NCBI RefSeq assembly: GCF_000429705.1
Contig: NZ_KE386942.1
Span: 389,241-453,240, forward strand
Origin: Alteribacter aurantiacus DSM 18675
GTDB taxonomy: Bacteria; Bacillota; Bacilli; Bacillales; Salisediminibacteriaceae
DNA: 64,000 nt
Direction of reading: 5' to 3'
Part shown: positions 24,070-31,592 of the stretch, in pieces
How the letters are laid out: the number at the start of each line of letters is the position of its first letter
How positions within the stretch are numbered: the first letter of the stretch is position 1
Translations under genes and position numbers: made by a program
The notes under the pieces: generated by a model
What the model was told of the DNA's origin: nothing
The model's database searches: none
What the model saw: the letters and a program-made list of their open reading frames with translations, nothing else

Positions 24070-24203
24070 GTGAATTCCCTCCTAATTGTCAGTTAAGAAT
24101 AGTCTGCCCAGCTTTTCATTGAGCACTTGCGTAAAAAGGAAATTAGCTCCCGGAAATCGAATATGTAGGGATAGGAGTAGGCGTTTGAATTGAGGTGACA
24201 AGC

Positions 24204-24704
24204 ATGACTGGGGAACGATTCACATTTGTAAAATTGCGGAGAAGTCACGCGGAGGAAATCGTGTTTTGGACATATCAAAAACCGTATGATCTATATAATC
24301 TTGACCGTACAACAGAATGCATCAAAGACCTCGTAACTGAACCCTATTACGCGTGTTTAAATGGGAAGGGTGAACTCATTGGCTTTTGCTGTGTTGGAGA
24401 AGAGGCGAGAGTCCCTGGTGGCTATAATGAGGATATTTATAAGGACAAACGCTACCTTGACGTGGGAATTGGGTTAAAGCCAGAGCTGACAGGCCTTGGA
24501 TTAGGGAAGCCGTTTTTTTCCCAAGTGCTCACTTTTCTCGGAGACACTTATAGTACTCCTCGATTTCGCCTCGTTGTGGCGACCTTTAACAAACGAGCGA
24601 TTCGCCTATACCGAAGTCTAGGCTTCACCGACGAGCGTGTGTTTTATAGTCAGTTAAAAGGGAAGCCCATGGCCTTTTTATGTATGGTAAAGGAACCGTA
24701 TTAA
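24204..24704 (+). CDS. GNAT family N-acetyltransferase
   Basis: The 166-residue protein has the GNAT core: strand DVGIGLKPELTGLGLGKPFF, where LTGLGLGK is the acetyl-CoA pyrophosphate loop (Q/RxxGxG/A), then RLVVATFNKRAIRLYRSLGF, the classic motif B. Substrate unknown. GAGGTGA upstream selects the ATG at 24204 over a GTG at 24195 that overlaps that site. It is monocistronic and converges with the next minus-strand gene on a shared terminator. Confidence 0.85.
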   Translation: MTGERFTFVKLRRSHAEEIVFWTYQKPYDLYNLDRTTECIKDLVTEPYYACLNGKGELIGFCCVGEEARVPGGYNEDIYKDKRYLDVGIGLKPELTGLGLGKPFFSQVLTFLGDTYSTPRFRLVVATFNKRAIRLYRSLGFTDERVFYSQLKGKPMAFLCMVKEPY

Positions 24705-24711
24705 CGCTGCA

Positions 24712-24748
24712 AAAAGTGCCCCACCAGGTGATGGGGCACTTTTTTTAT
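24712..24748. terminator. Intrinsic terminator after the GNAT gene
   Basis: AAAAAGTGCCCCA and TGGGGCACTTTTTTT form a perfect stem. It also abuts the stop of the convergent gene at 24749. Confidence 0.9.
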
Positions 24749-25201
24749 TTACTCTTTTGTTAATGCATCTTCAAGATTTCTTTTTCTCACTTTCCGTGCT
24801 TGTTCATTCATTTTTGTAAACACTATTTTCGCAAGTAGAATGATAGCTCCAGCAAAGGTGACCATGCCGATGTTTGTAAAATTCACACTTGTAATGGCCG
24901 CATTTAGGCCGATTAAATAAAGAACAAAGACGGTAATTTGAAACAACGTCTCAACATAAGGGAACACGATACGCAACGGTCTTCGTTGCACAGGAATCAT
25001 CCGAATGAGAGACAAGATCTGTAAAGGAATTATCCAACCGAATGTGGCTAAAGCAAATAACATCACACTAGAGACTGAACCGATTTGAACCATGCTTTCA
25101 CCGATACTCCAAATGCCTACTATAATAAGGGAGATTAACCCGGTAAAAAAGGCGATCGTCAACGTTACGAGGCCGAAAAACTTCCCTGCTTCTTTATTCA
25201 T
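24749..25201 (-). CDS. Four-helix membrane protein of unknown function
   Basis: A 150-residue protein with four hydrophobic segments (FFGLVTLTIAFFTGLISLII, SVMLFALATFGWIIPLQIL, ETLFQITVFVLYLIGL, VTFAGAIILLAKIVF) and a basic C-terminus. The start at 25201 is set by GGGAGGAG upstream; a longer open frame to 25294 lacks one. No family recognised. A long phased repeat array lies upstream. Confidence 0.6.
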   Translation of the reverse strand: MNKEAGKFFGLVTLTIAFFTGLISLIIVGIWSIGESMVQIGSVSSVMLFALATFGWIIPLQILSLIRMIPVQRRPLRIVFPYVETLFQITVFVLYLIGLNAAITSVNFTNIGMVTFAGAIILLAKIVFTKMNEQARKVRKRNLEDALTKE

Positions 25202-25459
25202 AAGGTTCTCCTCCCTTTCCGTTAAATACAAGTACAGTATGTCCTCCTGAGGAAAAATATACATACAAGAGCACACAATAATGTATGGTAACAAAGCGGA
25301 ATAACAATCGCAAACATGAGGATTCGCGGTAATTAGGCGTATAAACGGTTACCAATGGCTTAGCGTGGAATGGTGAATGTTTTTATTGAGTTTGGGCTGA
25401 TATGTGGTGAAGTTATAATATGGAGAGTGATTTTAGTGAGATGGGAGCATGAAGGTGAG

Positions 25460-25765
25460 GTGACGGGTTGGAGGGATTCACGGCTTGGCAGCGGGATTTT
25501 ACGGCTTTCTGTTCCTTTATCACGGGTTGCGTATTTCTATTTACGGGTAACCTCCGCTCATTAACGGCTTCCTACCACCATTTAACGGGTTGGTCCTTGC
25601 AAGCTGAAATTCCCTTGTTGAAAACTTCTTATTACCTCTCGTCTCTTTAACGACTTTGATGAGCTCATTCACGGGTTATTCTTCTTTTATCACGGCTTAG
25701 GCCCCTCTTTTAACGGAACCCCGCCTCCCATTACCGGCTTTCCTACACGATTTAACGGGTTGGCA
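25460..25765. repeat. Phased array B: TTWACGGGTT/TTWACGGCTT every 21 bp
   Basis: Copies of ACGG(G/C)TT start at 25463, 25480, 25501, 25522, 25543, 25564 and 25585, then at 25650 (ACGACTT), 25671, 25692, 25713, 25733 and 25755. Spacing is 21 bp almost throughout; the 65-bp break is close to three units and may hold decayed copies. Each word of about 10 bases is followed by about 11 variable bases. It lies between the gatB terminator and the gene at 25201. Read on the minus strand the unit is AAGCCGTTAAAT. 25202-25459 shows no other feature. Confidence 0.88.
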
Positions 25766-25812
25766 ACACAAACCCTCGCCTCCCTCTACCTCTCCAATCC
25801 AGACACCACACC

Positions 25813-25855
25813 AACAAAAAGAACCTGCGGCGACTTTACTCATCGCACGCAGGTC
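25813..25855 (-). terminator. Intrinsic terminator after gatB
   Basis: On the minus strand ACCTGCGTGCGA pairs with TCGCCGCAGGT around a loop, followed by TCTTTTTG. It starts 14 bases past the gatB stop. Confidence 0.82.
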
Positions 25856-25868
25856 CATTTAAATCACT

Positions 25869-27302
25869 TTATCGCTTTTTAATCTCGTCCACTAATAACG
25901 TATTTACCATCTGCGGGTTCGCTTTTCCGCGGGAGGCCTTCATCACTTGCCCCACAAGGAAACCGATCGCTTTTTCTTTGCCGTCTTTGTAATCGGCAAT
26001 AGACTGATCGTTGTTGTCCAATACATCGTTAACCATGTCTCGGATGGCACCTTCGTCCGTAATTTGCACGAGGCCTTTTTCTTTTACAATCGTCTGAGGG
26101 TCTCCACCTTTTTCAATGAGCTCTTTGAAGACTTTTTTGGCGATCTTACTTGAGATCGTTCCGTCCTCAATCAGAGCGATCATTTTCGCCAACCCTTCAG
26201 CTGTCATCGGCACGTCTCCGATTTCTTTACCGTTGGCGTTCAAGTAGGCACTCACTTCACCCATCATCCAGTTGGATAAGAGTTTTGCAGGCGCTCCGTG
26301 AGTCAATCCTTCTTCAAAAAAGTCACTCATGGCTTTTTGCTGTGTAAGGACTTGCGCATCGTACTCAGGTAGCTCCAGTTCTTTTACATAACGCTTTTGA
26401 CGCTCATCAGGAAGCTCAGGGATCTCGGAGCGAACACGTTCTTTCCATTCGTCTTCAATGTAAAGATTCACGAGGTCCGGCTCTGGGAAGTAACGATAAT
26501 CGTCGGATCCTTCTTTAATTCGCATCAAAATCGTTTTCTTGTTGTCCGCATCCCAGCGACGTGTTTCTTGAAGAATTTTGCCTCCGGATAGAAGTTCTTT
26601 CTCTTGGCGTACTTCTTCAAATGCAATGCCTTTTTGCACGTTCATAAAAGAGTTTAAGTTCTTTAGCTCAGTTTTCGTTCCGAAAGCTTCTTGACCTGCA
26701 GGGCGGATGGAGATGTTCGCATCACAGCGAAGAGATCCTTCTTCCATCTTACAATCCGACACTTCTGTGTACTGCATGATTGCTTTAAGCTTCTCAAGGT
26801 ATGCGTACGCCTCTTCAGGGGATCTTAGATCTGGTTCAGACACGATCTCAACGAGAGGTGTACCTACACGGTTGAAGTCCACCAAGGAATGGTGTTCTCC
26901 ATCTGCGTGAGTAAGCTTACCTGCGTCCTCTTCCATATGAATACGCGTGATTCCGATACGCTTTTTCTCTCCATTTACTTCAATATCAATATAGCCATTT
27001 TCACCGATCGGCTGATCAAATTGAGAGATCTGATACGCTTTTGGGCTATCAGGATAGAAATAGTTTTTACGATCAAACTTCGTTTCTTTTGCTACGTCAC
27101 AATTAAGAGCAATCGCTGCTCGCATGGCGTAGTCAACCGCTTGCTTATTTAATACCGGAAGCACACCCGGGTGCCCAAGACAAATGGGACAGGTATGTGT
27201 ATTCGGCGGCGCGCCAAACTCGGTGGAGCAACCGCAGAAAATTTTTGATTTCGTTTTTAACTCTACGTGAACTTCAAGTCCAATAACCGTTTCAAATGAC
27301 AT
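25869..27302 (-). CDS. gatB: Asp-tRNA(Asn)/Glu-tRNA(Gln) amidotransferase subunit B
   Basis: A 477-residue subunit of GatCAB, which converts Glu-tRNA(Gln) to Gln-tRNA(Gln), and Asp-tRNA(Asn) where needed. It starts MSFETVIGLEVHVELKTKSK, the GatB signature, with a zinc-site cysteine set in CGCSTEFG and CPICLGHPG, the kinase-like core (DFNRVGTPLVEIVSEPDLRS) and the C-terminal YqeY-like tail (KASRGKANPQMVN). It acts with GatA, which supplies ammonia, and GatC. It follows gatA by 12 bases in one operon and ends it. Confidence 0.95.
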   Translation of the reverse strand: MSFETVIGLEVHVELKTKSKIFCGCSTEFGAPPNTHTCPICLGHPGVLPVLNKQAVDYAMRAAIALNCDVAKETKFDRKNYFYPDSPKAYQISQFDQPIGENGYIDIEVNGEKKRIGITRIHMEEDAGKLTHADGEHHSLVDFNRVGTPLVEIVSEPDLRSPEEAYAYLEKLKAIMQYTEVSDCKMEEGSLRCDANISIRPAGQEAFGTKTELKNLNSFMNVQKGIAFEEVRQEKELLSGGKILQETRRWDADNKKTILMRIKEGSDDYRYFPEPDLVNLYIEDEWKERVRSEIPELPDERQKRYVKELELPEYDAQVLTQQKAMSDFFEEGLTHGAPAKLLSNWMMGEVSAYLNANGKEIGDVPMTAEGLAKMIALIEDGTISSKIAKKVFKELIEKGGDPQTIVKEKGLVQITDEGAIRDMVNDVLDNNDQSIADYKDGKEKAIGFLVGQVMKASRGKANPQMVNTLLVDEIKKR

Positions 27303-27314
27303 CTCTGTCCCTCC

Positions 27315-28769
27315 TTATAGTTCCGGCTTCAATTTATGATGATCTGTTGATTGTTCAAAGGCATGAGCGACTTTATAAACCATCGCTTCATCAAAGTGAT
27401 TTCCGATGATTTGAAGTCCGACCGGAAGTCCATCTGCCAATCCACACGGCACACTAATAGCAGGAACACCTGCCAAGTTCACCGGAATGGTTAAAATATC
27501 GTTCATATACATTGTCAATGGATCTTCAATTTTATCCCCAATCTTAAAGGCCGGTGTCGGTGTTGTTGGTCCAATGACTACATCGTACTTTAAGAACACT
27601 TCATCAAAGTCTTGTTTAATGAGCGTGCGGACCTTTTGCGCTTTTTTGTAAAGAGCATCATAGTAACCAGAGCTTAGGGCGAATGTTCCAAGCATAATAC
27701 GACGCTTCACTTCGTCCCCGAAGTAGTGGCTACGCGTTTTCATATAGGTCTCAATCAGACTGTCATCCTCAATACGCTCTCCGTAACGAATGCCGTCAAA
27801 ACGGGACAAGTTCGCTGAGGCTTCAGAAGATGCAAGAAGGTAATACGTCGCCACAGCATATTTCGTATGTGGTAGTGACACTTCTTCCACTGTCGCTCCC
27901 TGTTTTTCAAGAACGTTAAGAGCTTCACGAATGCGGTTACGAACCTCAGGCTCCACGCCTTCTGTAATGTACTCTTTTGGCACAGCAATCTTAAGCCCTT
28001 TTACATCACCTGTAAGAGCTTCACTATAGTTCGGAACATCTACGCCAGCACTAGTAGAATCCATGCGGTCATGACCTGCAATGGCTTGCAACACATGTGC
28101 ATTGTCTTCAACCGACCGTGTTAACGGTCCAATTTGATCTAACGATGATGCAAAAGCAACAAGTCCGAATCGAGAAACGCGGCCATATGTAGGCTTTAGC
28201 CCAACGATACCGCAAAAAGCTGCCGGTTCACGAATGGAGCCACCAGTATCGGACCCTAGTGAGAAAAGCACTTCTCCTGCAGCGACTGTTGCTGCCGACC
28301 CACCGCTGGAGCCACCTGGTACACGTTCAATGTCCCAAGGATTTCGGACCGGTTTGTAGCCGGAGTTCTCATTGGAAGATCCCATGGCGAATTCGTCCAT
28401 GTTCAGTTTTCCAATGTTGATGATGTTGGTTTGCTCAAGTTTGTCCATAACTGTTGCGTTATAAAGGGGCTTGAAGTTATCAAGGATTTTACTTGCACAC
28501 GTCGTACGAATGCCTTTCGTACTGATGTTATCTTTAATTCCTGCAGGCAGACCGAATAGAGAACCTGTTGCTTTGTCTGTACCTAGAAGTTCATCCAGTT
28601 CTCCTGCTCGTTTTCTTGCTCCTTCTTCATTCAAATGTAGAAAGGAACCAATGTTTCCGTCTACCTCGCTAATACGGTTGTAAGACGCATCAACCAAGTC
28701 TGTTACTGTTAACTCTTTTTTATGTAGCTGCTCTTGAATTTGAGCAAAGCGCTGATCTAATATCGACAT
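27315..28769 (-). CDS. gatA: Glutamyl-tRNA(Gln) amidotransferase subunit A
   Basis: A 484-residue amidase subunit that hydrolyses glutamine and feeds ammonia to GatB. The amidase signature triad is complete: Lys in GIKDNI (about residue 79), cis-Ser in GGSSGGSAA (about 154) and the nucleophile Ser in SDTGGSIR (about 178). The start at ATG 28769 (GAGGTGAAAAC upstream) is chosen over an extension to 28835 that overlaps gatC. The gatC stop lies ten bases upstream, so translation is likely coupled. Confidence 0.95.
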   Translation of the reverse strand: MSILDQRFAQIQEQLHKKELTVTDLVDASYNRISEVDGNIGSFLHLNEEGARKRAGELDELLGTDKATGSLFGLPAGIKDNISTKGIRTTCASKILDNFKPLYNATVMDKLEQTNIINIGKLNMDEFAMGSSNENSGYKPVRNPWDIERVPGGSSGGSAATVAAGEVLFSLGSDTGGSIREPAAFCGIVGLKPTYGRVSRFGLVAFASSLDQIGPLTRSVEDNAHVLQAIAGHDRMDSTSAGVDVPNYSEALTGDVKGLKIAVPKEYITEGVEPEVRNRIREALNVLEKQGATVEEVSLPHTKYAVATYYLLASSEASANLSRFDGIRYGERIEDDSLIETYMKTRSHYFGDEVKRRIMLGTFALSSGYYDALYKKAQKVRTLIKQDFDEVFLKYDVVIGPTTPTPAFKIGDKIEDPLTMYMNDILTIPVNLAGVPAISVPCGLADGLPVGLQIIGNHFDEAMVYKVAHAFEQSTDHHKLKPEL

Positions 28770-28779
28770 GTTTTCACCT

Positions 28780-29073
28780 CTACTTCTCGAACACGGAAGG
28801 TATTTTGACTTGTCCATCTTTTTGATCGGGTGCATTTTTCAATGCCTCTTCTTGACTGAGTGATGGTTTCACTTCGTCTTCTCTTAACACATTTCTTACG
28901 TCGAACACGTGTGATGTCGGTGCCACATTGGTCGTGTCCAATTCGTTCAATTGCTCTGCGTAGTTAATGATGCTATCAAGCTGCTCAGAGAATCGCTCTA
29001 CTTCATCATCGCTGAATTCAAGGCGTGCCAAGTGGGCCACATGCTTGATTTGCGCTTTCGTGATTCGCTCCAT
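28780..29073 (-). CDS. gatC: Glutamyl-tRNA(Gln) amidotransferase subunit C
   Basis: A 97-residue protein that holds GatA and GatB together. Family words are visible: HVAHLARLEFSDDE and the C-terminal LREDEVKPSLSQEEAL. GGAGGG precedes the ATG. First gene of gatCAB. A hairpin at 29098-29121 lies 25 bases upstream of the start, inside the expected leader. Confidence 0.93.
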   Translation of the reverse strand: MERITKAQIKHVAHLARLEFSDDEVERFSEQLDSIINYAEQLNELDTTNVAPTSHVFDVRNVLREDEVKPSLSQEEALKNAPDQKDGQVKIPSVFEK

Positions 29074-29097
29074 TTTTTACCCTCCATTCATTGAATA

Positions 29098-29121
29098 AAG
29101 GCGCTCTACAAGGCGCCTTTC
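29098..29121 (-). promoter_or_regulatory. Leader hairpin upstream of gatC
   Basis: AAAGGCGC and GCGCCTTT pair around an eight-base loop, with ATT following on the minus strand. Since opuE already has its own terminator at 29408-29445, this hairpin may act in the gatCAB leader (attenuator or mRNA 5'-end stabiliser). I see no T-box or anti-terminator partner. Confidence 0.45.
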
Positions 29122-29249
29122 CGTACAGAATATAATAAACTGATCTTATCAAAAAACCAACGTACAAGCAACAAACGGAAGAGATAAGAGGGCCTTGGCA
29201 GTTTTTTCATTGGGTGATTGGAGTGGTGAAGGATCTTTCGGGTTCCGGA

Positions 29250-29365
29250 AGAGCCACTTATTTTACATTTAGCGGTGTTAATTGTGGGATTGGCGTACTT
29301 ATTTTTCGTTTGACGGCGTTAATTGTGGGATTGGCGTACTTATTCAAAATTTAGCGGAGTTAGCA
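29250..29365. repeat. Phased array C: 41-bp double units (20 + 21 bp)
   Basis: The word GTTAATTGTGGGATTGGCG followed by TACTTATT occurs at 29277-29303 and again at 29318-29344, an exact 27-base repeat offset by 41 bp. Taking the CGG/GGC centres, units fall at about 29253, 29273, 29294, 29314, 29335 and 29355, so the basic period is 20.5 bp. On the minus strand one unit type reads CCGCTAAAT...AATAAG, close to the array B unit CCGTTAAAT...AAG. It lies between the opuE terminator and gatC. Confidence 0.8.
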
Positions 29366-29407
29366 CCACCCAACCAAAAAATAACCTCCCACCACACCTC
29401 CTCCCAC

Positions 29408-29445
29408 CAAAAAAACACCCTCCCCGCAACATGCGGGGAAGGTGC
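29408..29445 (-). terminator. Intrinsic terminator after opuE
   Basis: On the minus strand CACCTTCCCCGCA pairs with TGCGGGGAGGGTG around TGT, followed by seven T residues. It starts 11 bases past the opuE stop. Confidence 0.92.
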
Positions 29446-29455
29446 CATCATACCT

Positions 29456-30907
29456 TTACAGGCTCTCATGATACTTATCAAATTCTTCTTGAATTTCTTT
29501 ACTTGGTCCAGGTCCAATCTTACTGAAGACCACTACTGCAACCCAAGCAAGGATAAATCCTGGGATGATTTCATAAAGGTCACTTGGTACGAACAGATCC
29601 CAAAGGATGACTGTTGCACCACCGACAATCATACCAGCAAGGGCACCGTTTTTTGTCATACCCTTCCAGAACAAGGAGAGAATGACTACGGGACCGAATG
29701 CGGCACCAAACCCTGCCCATGCATATCCAACAAGTTCAAGTACAGTAGCTTCAGGGTTGTAAGCAAGGAAGATGGCGAACAACGCGATAAGAAGAACACC
29801 GAAACGTCCAACCCATACAAGCTCTTGTTGAGAAGCATTCTTACGGAAAAGATTTTTATAAAAGTCTTCTGTTAAGGCACTTGAAGATACTAGTAGCTGA
29901 GAGTCAATCGTACTCATGATGGCCGCAAGGATTGCTGCTAATAAGAAGCCTGCTACCCAAGGGTTGAAGAGTACTTGAGTAAATTCAATAAAGACAGTCT
30001 CAGAGTTGGCAAGTGGTGCATCTGCGAAGTATGCAATACCAACAAAACCAGTGAAAATCGCACCGAATAGAGCGAACACCATCCAAGTCATACCTACAAG
30101 ACGAGCTTTTGGAATCTCATCTTTAGACTTTACAGCCATAAAACGAGCGACGATATGAGGTTGTCCAAAATAACCAAGACCCCATGCTAAGAGCGAGACG
30201 ATCCCAACAAGACCAATTCCAGAGAACACGTCAAGGCGTTCAGGATCAATGGCTCCAACTTGGTTGACCGTTTCACTCCAACCACCCATTTGGCTGATTG
30301 CAACGATCGGTACAATGATCAATGCCAAGAACATAAGAATACCTTGAGCAAAGTCAGTCCAACTTACCGCCAAGAAACCTCCCAAGAATGTATAGGAAAT
30401 AATGACGATCGCACCAATCCATAGTGCTTGTGTATAAGAAAATCCAAATGATGATTCAAATAATAATGCTCCACCTACAAGACCAGAAGAGGTGTAGAAT
30501 GCAAAGAATACTAAGATAACAATTGCTGATACAATACGAAGGACTTTACTGTCGTCCTTAAATCTGTTTTCAAAGAAATCAGGAAGTGTAATGGAATCTC
30601 CCGCAATTTCCGTATACATACGAAGACGAGCGGCTACGAACTGCCAGTTCAAGTAAGCACCGATTGCAAGGCCGACACCGATCCAAATCTCAGTCATACC
30701 TGCAACATACATTGCACCAGGTAAACCGAGTAAGAGCCAACTACTCATATCTGATGCACCAGCACTTAAAGCGGCTACGCTTCCGCCTAGACGACGTCCT
30801 CCTAGTACATAATCTGATAAATTGCTTGTCATTTTGTATGCTACAAGTCCGATACCTAGCATACCGACTAAGTAAATAATAAACGTAATTAAAGTAGACG
30901 TATCCAT
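29456..30907 (-). CDS. opuE: Sodium/proline symporter OpuE (PutP family)
   Basis: A 483-residue SSS-family carrier that takes up proline with sodium; in B. subtilis OpuE serves osmoprotection and sits next to yerH (camS). PutP-type words are visible: SDYVLGGRRLGGSVAALSAGASDMSSW split over residues 30-57, GFLAVSWTDFAQG, LGYFGQPHIVARFMA and AAIMSTIDSQLLVSSSALTED. About 13 helices. GAAAGGAGAAG precedes the ATG and overlaps the end of a 35-codon gene three bases upstream. Its own terminator follows. Confidence 0.92.
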   Translation of the reverse strand: MDTSTLITFIIYLVGMLGIGLVAYKMTSNLSDYVLGGRRLGGSVAALSAGASDMSSWLLLGLPGAMYVAGMTEIWIGVGLAIGAYLNWQFVAARLRMYTEIAGDSITLPDFFENRFKDDSKVLRIVSAIVILVFFAFYTSSGLVGGALLFESSFGFSYTQALWIGAIVIISYTFLGGFLAVSWTDFAQGILMFLALIIVPIVAISQMGGWSETVNQVGAIDPERLDVFSGIGLVGIVSLLAWGLGYFGQPHIVARFMAVKSKDEIPKARLVGMTWMVFALFGAIFTGFVGIAYFADAPLANSETVFIEFTQVLFNPWVAGFLLAAILAAIMSTIDSQLLVSSSALTEDFYKNLFRKNASQQELVWVGRFGVLLIALFAIFLAYNPEATVLELVGYAWAGFGAAFGPVVILSLFWKGMTKNGALAGMIVGGATVILWDLFVPSDLYEIIPGFILAWVAVVVFSKIGPGPSKEIQEEFDKYHESL

Positions 30908-30910
30908 GAA

Positions 30911-31018
30911 TTATCTTCTCCTTTCAGTGAAAAATGTAATGATTGATAAAATAACGAGAATTGGCATTGGTACGAATAACCAGAACCAGGTTGCTGCTGT
31001 TAGTGCGTAATCTTCCAC
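30911..31018 (-). CDS. 35-residue membrane peptide encoded immediately before opuE
   Basis: On the minus strand GGGGAGG is followed seven bases later by GTG at 31018. The frame reads MEDYALTAATWFWLFVPMPI, continues LVILSIITFFTERRR and stops at 30911, three bases before the opuE ATG. It has an acidic outer end, one long helix with aromatic residues and a positive inside tail, so it should span the membrane once with its C-terminus inside. The final codons carry the opuE ribosome binding site, so translation is likely coupled. It may be a small subunit or accessory of the proline carrier. Too short for ordinary gene calling; no named family recognised. Confidence 0.7.
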   Translation of the reverse strand: MEDYALTAATWFWLFVPMPILVILSIITFFTERRR

Positions 31019-31278
31019 AATGTCCCCTCCCCTTTTTGATGTGCAATTTTAAGTATTTGTTAGCATTTGCTATTTTGACTGACCTTACTCAAAATATACC
31101 TGTATTATTCGGCGAGAAGGCGTTATTCACCTTTATGCAACAATTTGGCATTTTGGCGTCCACCATCATATCCGAAATCCTAGGCACAAGCAGAACTATA
31201 CCACAATATTTTATTCTGAACATTAAAAATATTATTTTATAGACGTTTAATTGTATTTTTATTCATTAAAACCTCGAA

Positions 31279-31293
31279 TTTAAGCGCTTACAT
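31279..31293. promoter_or_regulatory. cre-like site upstream of opuE
   Basis: TTTAAGCGCTTACAT (reverse ATGTAAGCGCTTAAA) fits most of the CcpA cre consensus and lies about 260 bases before the small membrane peptide gene. The remaining AT-rich region 31019-31545 should hold the opuE promoters. I can see TATAGT- and TATAAAAT-like -10 words on the minus strand near 31190-31240 but cannot choose one. Confidence 0.4.
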
Positions 31294-31545
31294 AATTATA
31301 TAGACATATATATTCATTAAAAAAAATTAAAATTAATTTCATTCTTTCACATATTCGACACATTCTTGGGAAAGGAGCCACTATACTTTAGGTATTCAGG
31401 TGCAAAGTCGAGACAAAAGACCTACAGAAATTAGGGTCTTTTTGATATTTCCTATTGTTATCCGACAAGACCGGACATGTTGACATAAAACCCTTGCATC
31501 ACATTAGATGAATTTAAATCGAGCTATGTTAAATTGCCTTGAAAA

Positions 31546-31591
31546 TAAAAAACCTGCCTAAACACGCTCAAGCGTGCAAGGCAGGTTTTTC
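31546..31591 (-). terminator. Intrinsic terminator after camS
   Basis: AAAAACCTGCCT (31548-31559) pairs with AGGCAGGTTTTT (31579-31590), with a second small hairpin (CACGCTCAAGCGTG) in the loop. The T-run on the minus strand follows directly after the camS stop. Confidence 0.9.
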
Positions 31592-31592
31592 A

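Noticed and set aside
25370..25650. Open frames over array B reading FTG/LTG heptads
   Set aside because: Same artefact of the 21-bp period; several stops, no start signal, and overlapping frames are equally open.
25460..25765. CRISPR-like array
   Set aside because: The constant word is about 10 bases and degenerate, the spacer about 11 bases, and no cas gene is in the window.
29282..29875. Long plus-strand frame starting MWDWRTYF across array C and into opuE
   Set aside because: It runs antisense through the opuE terminator and coding region; no ribosome binding site.
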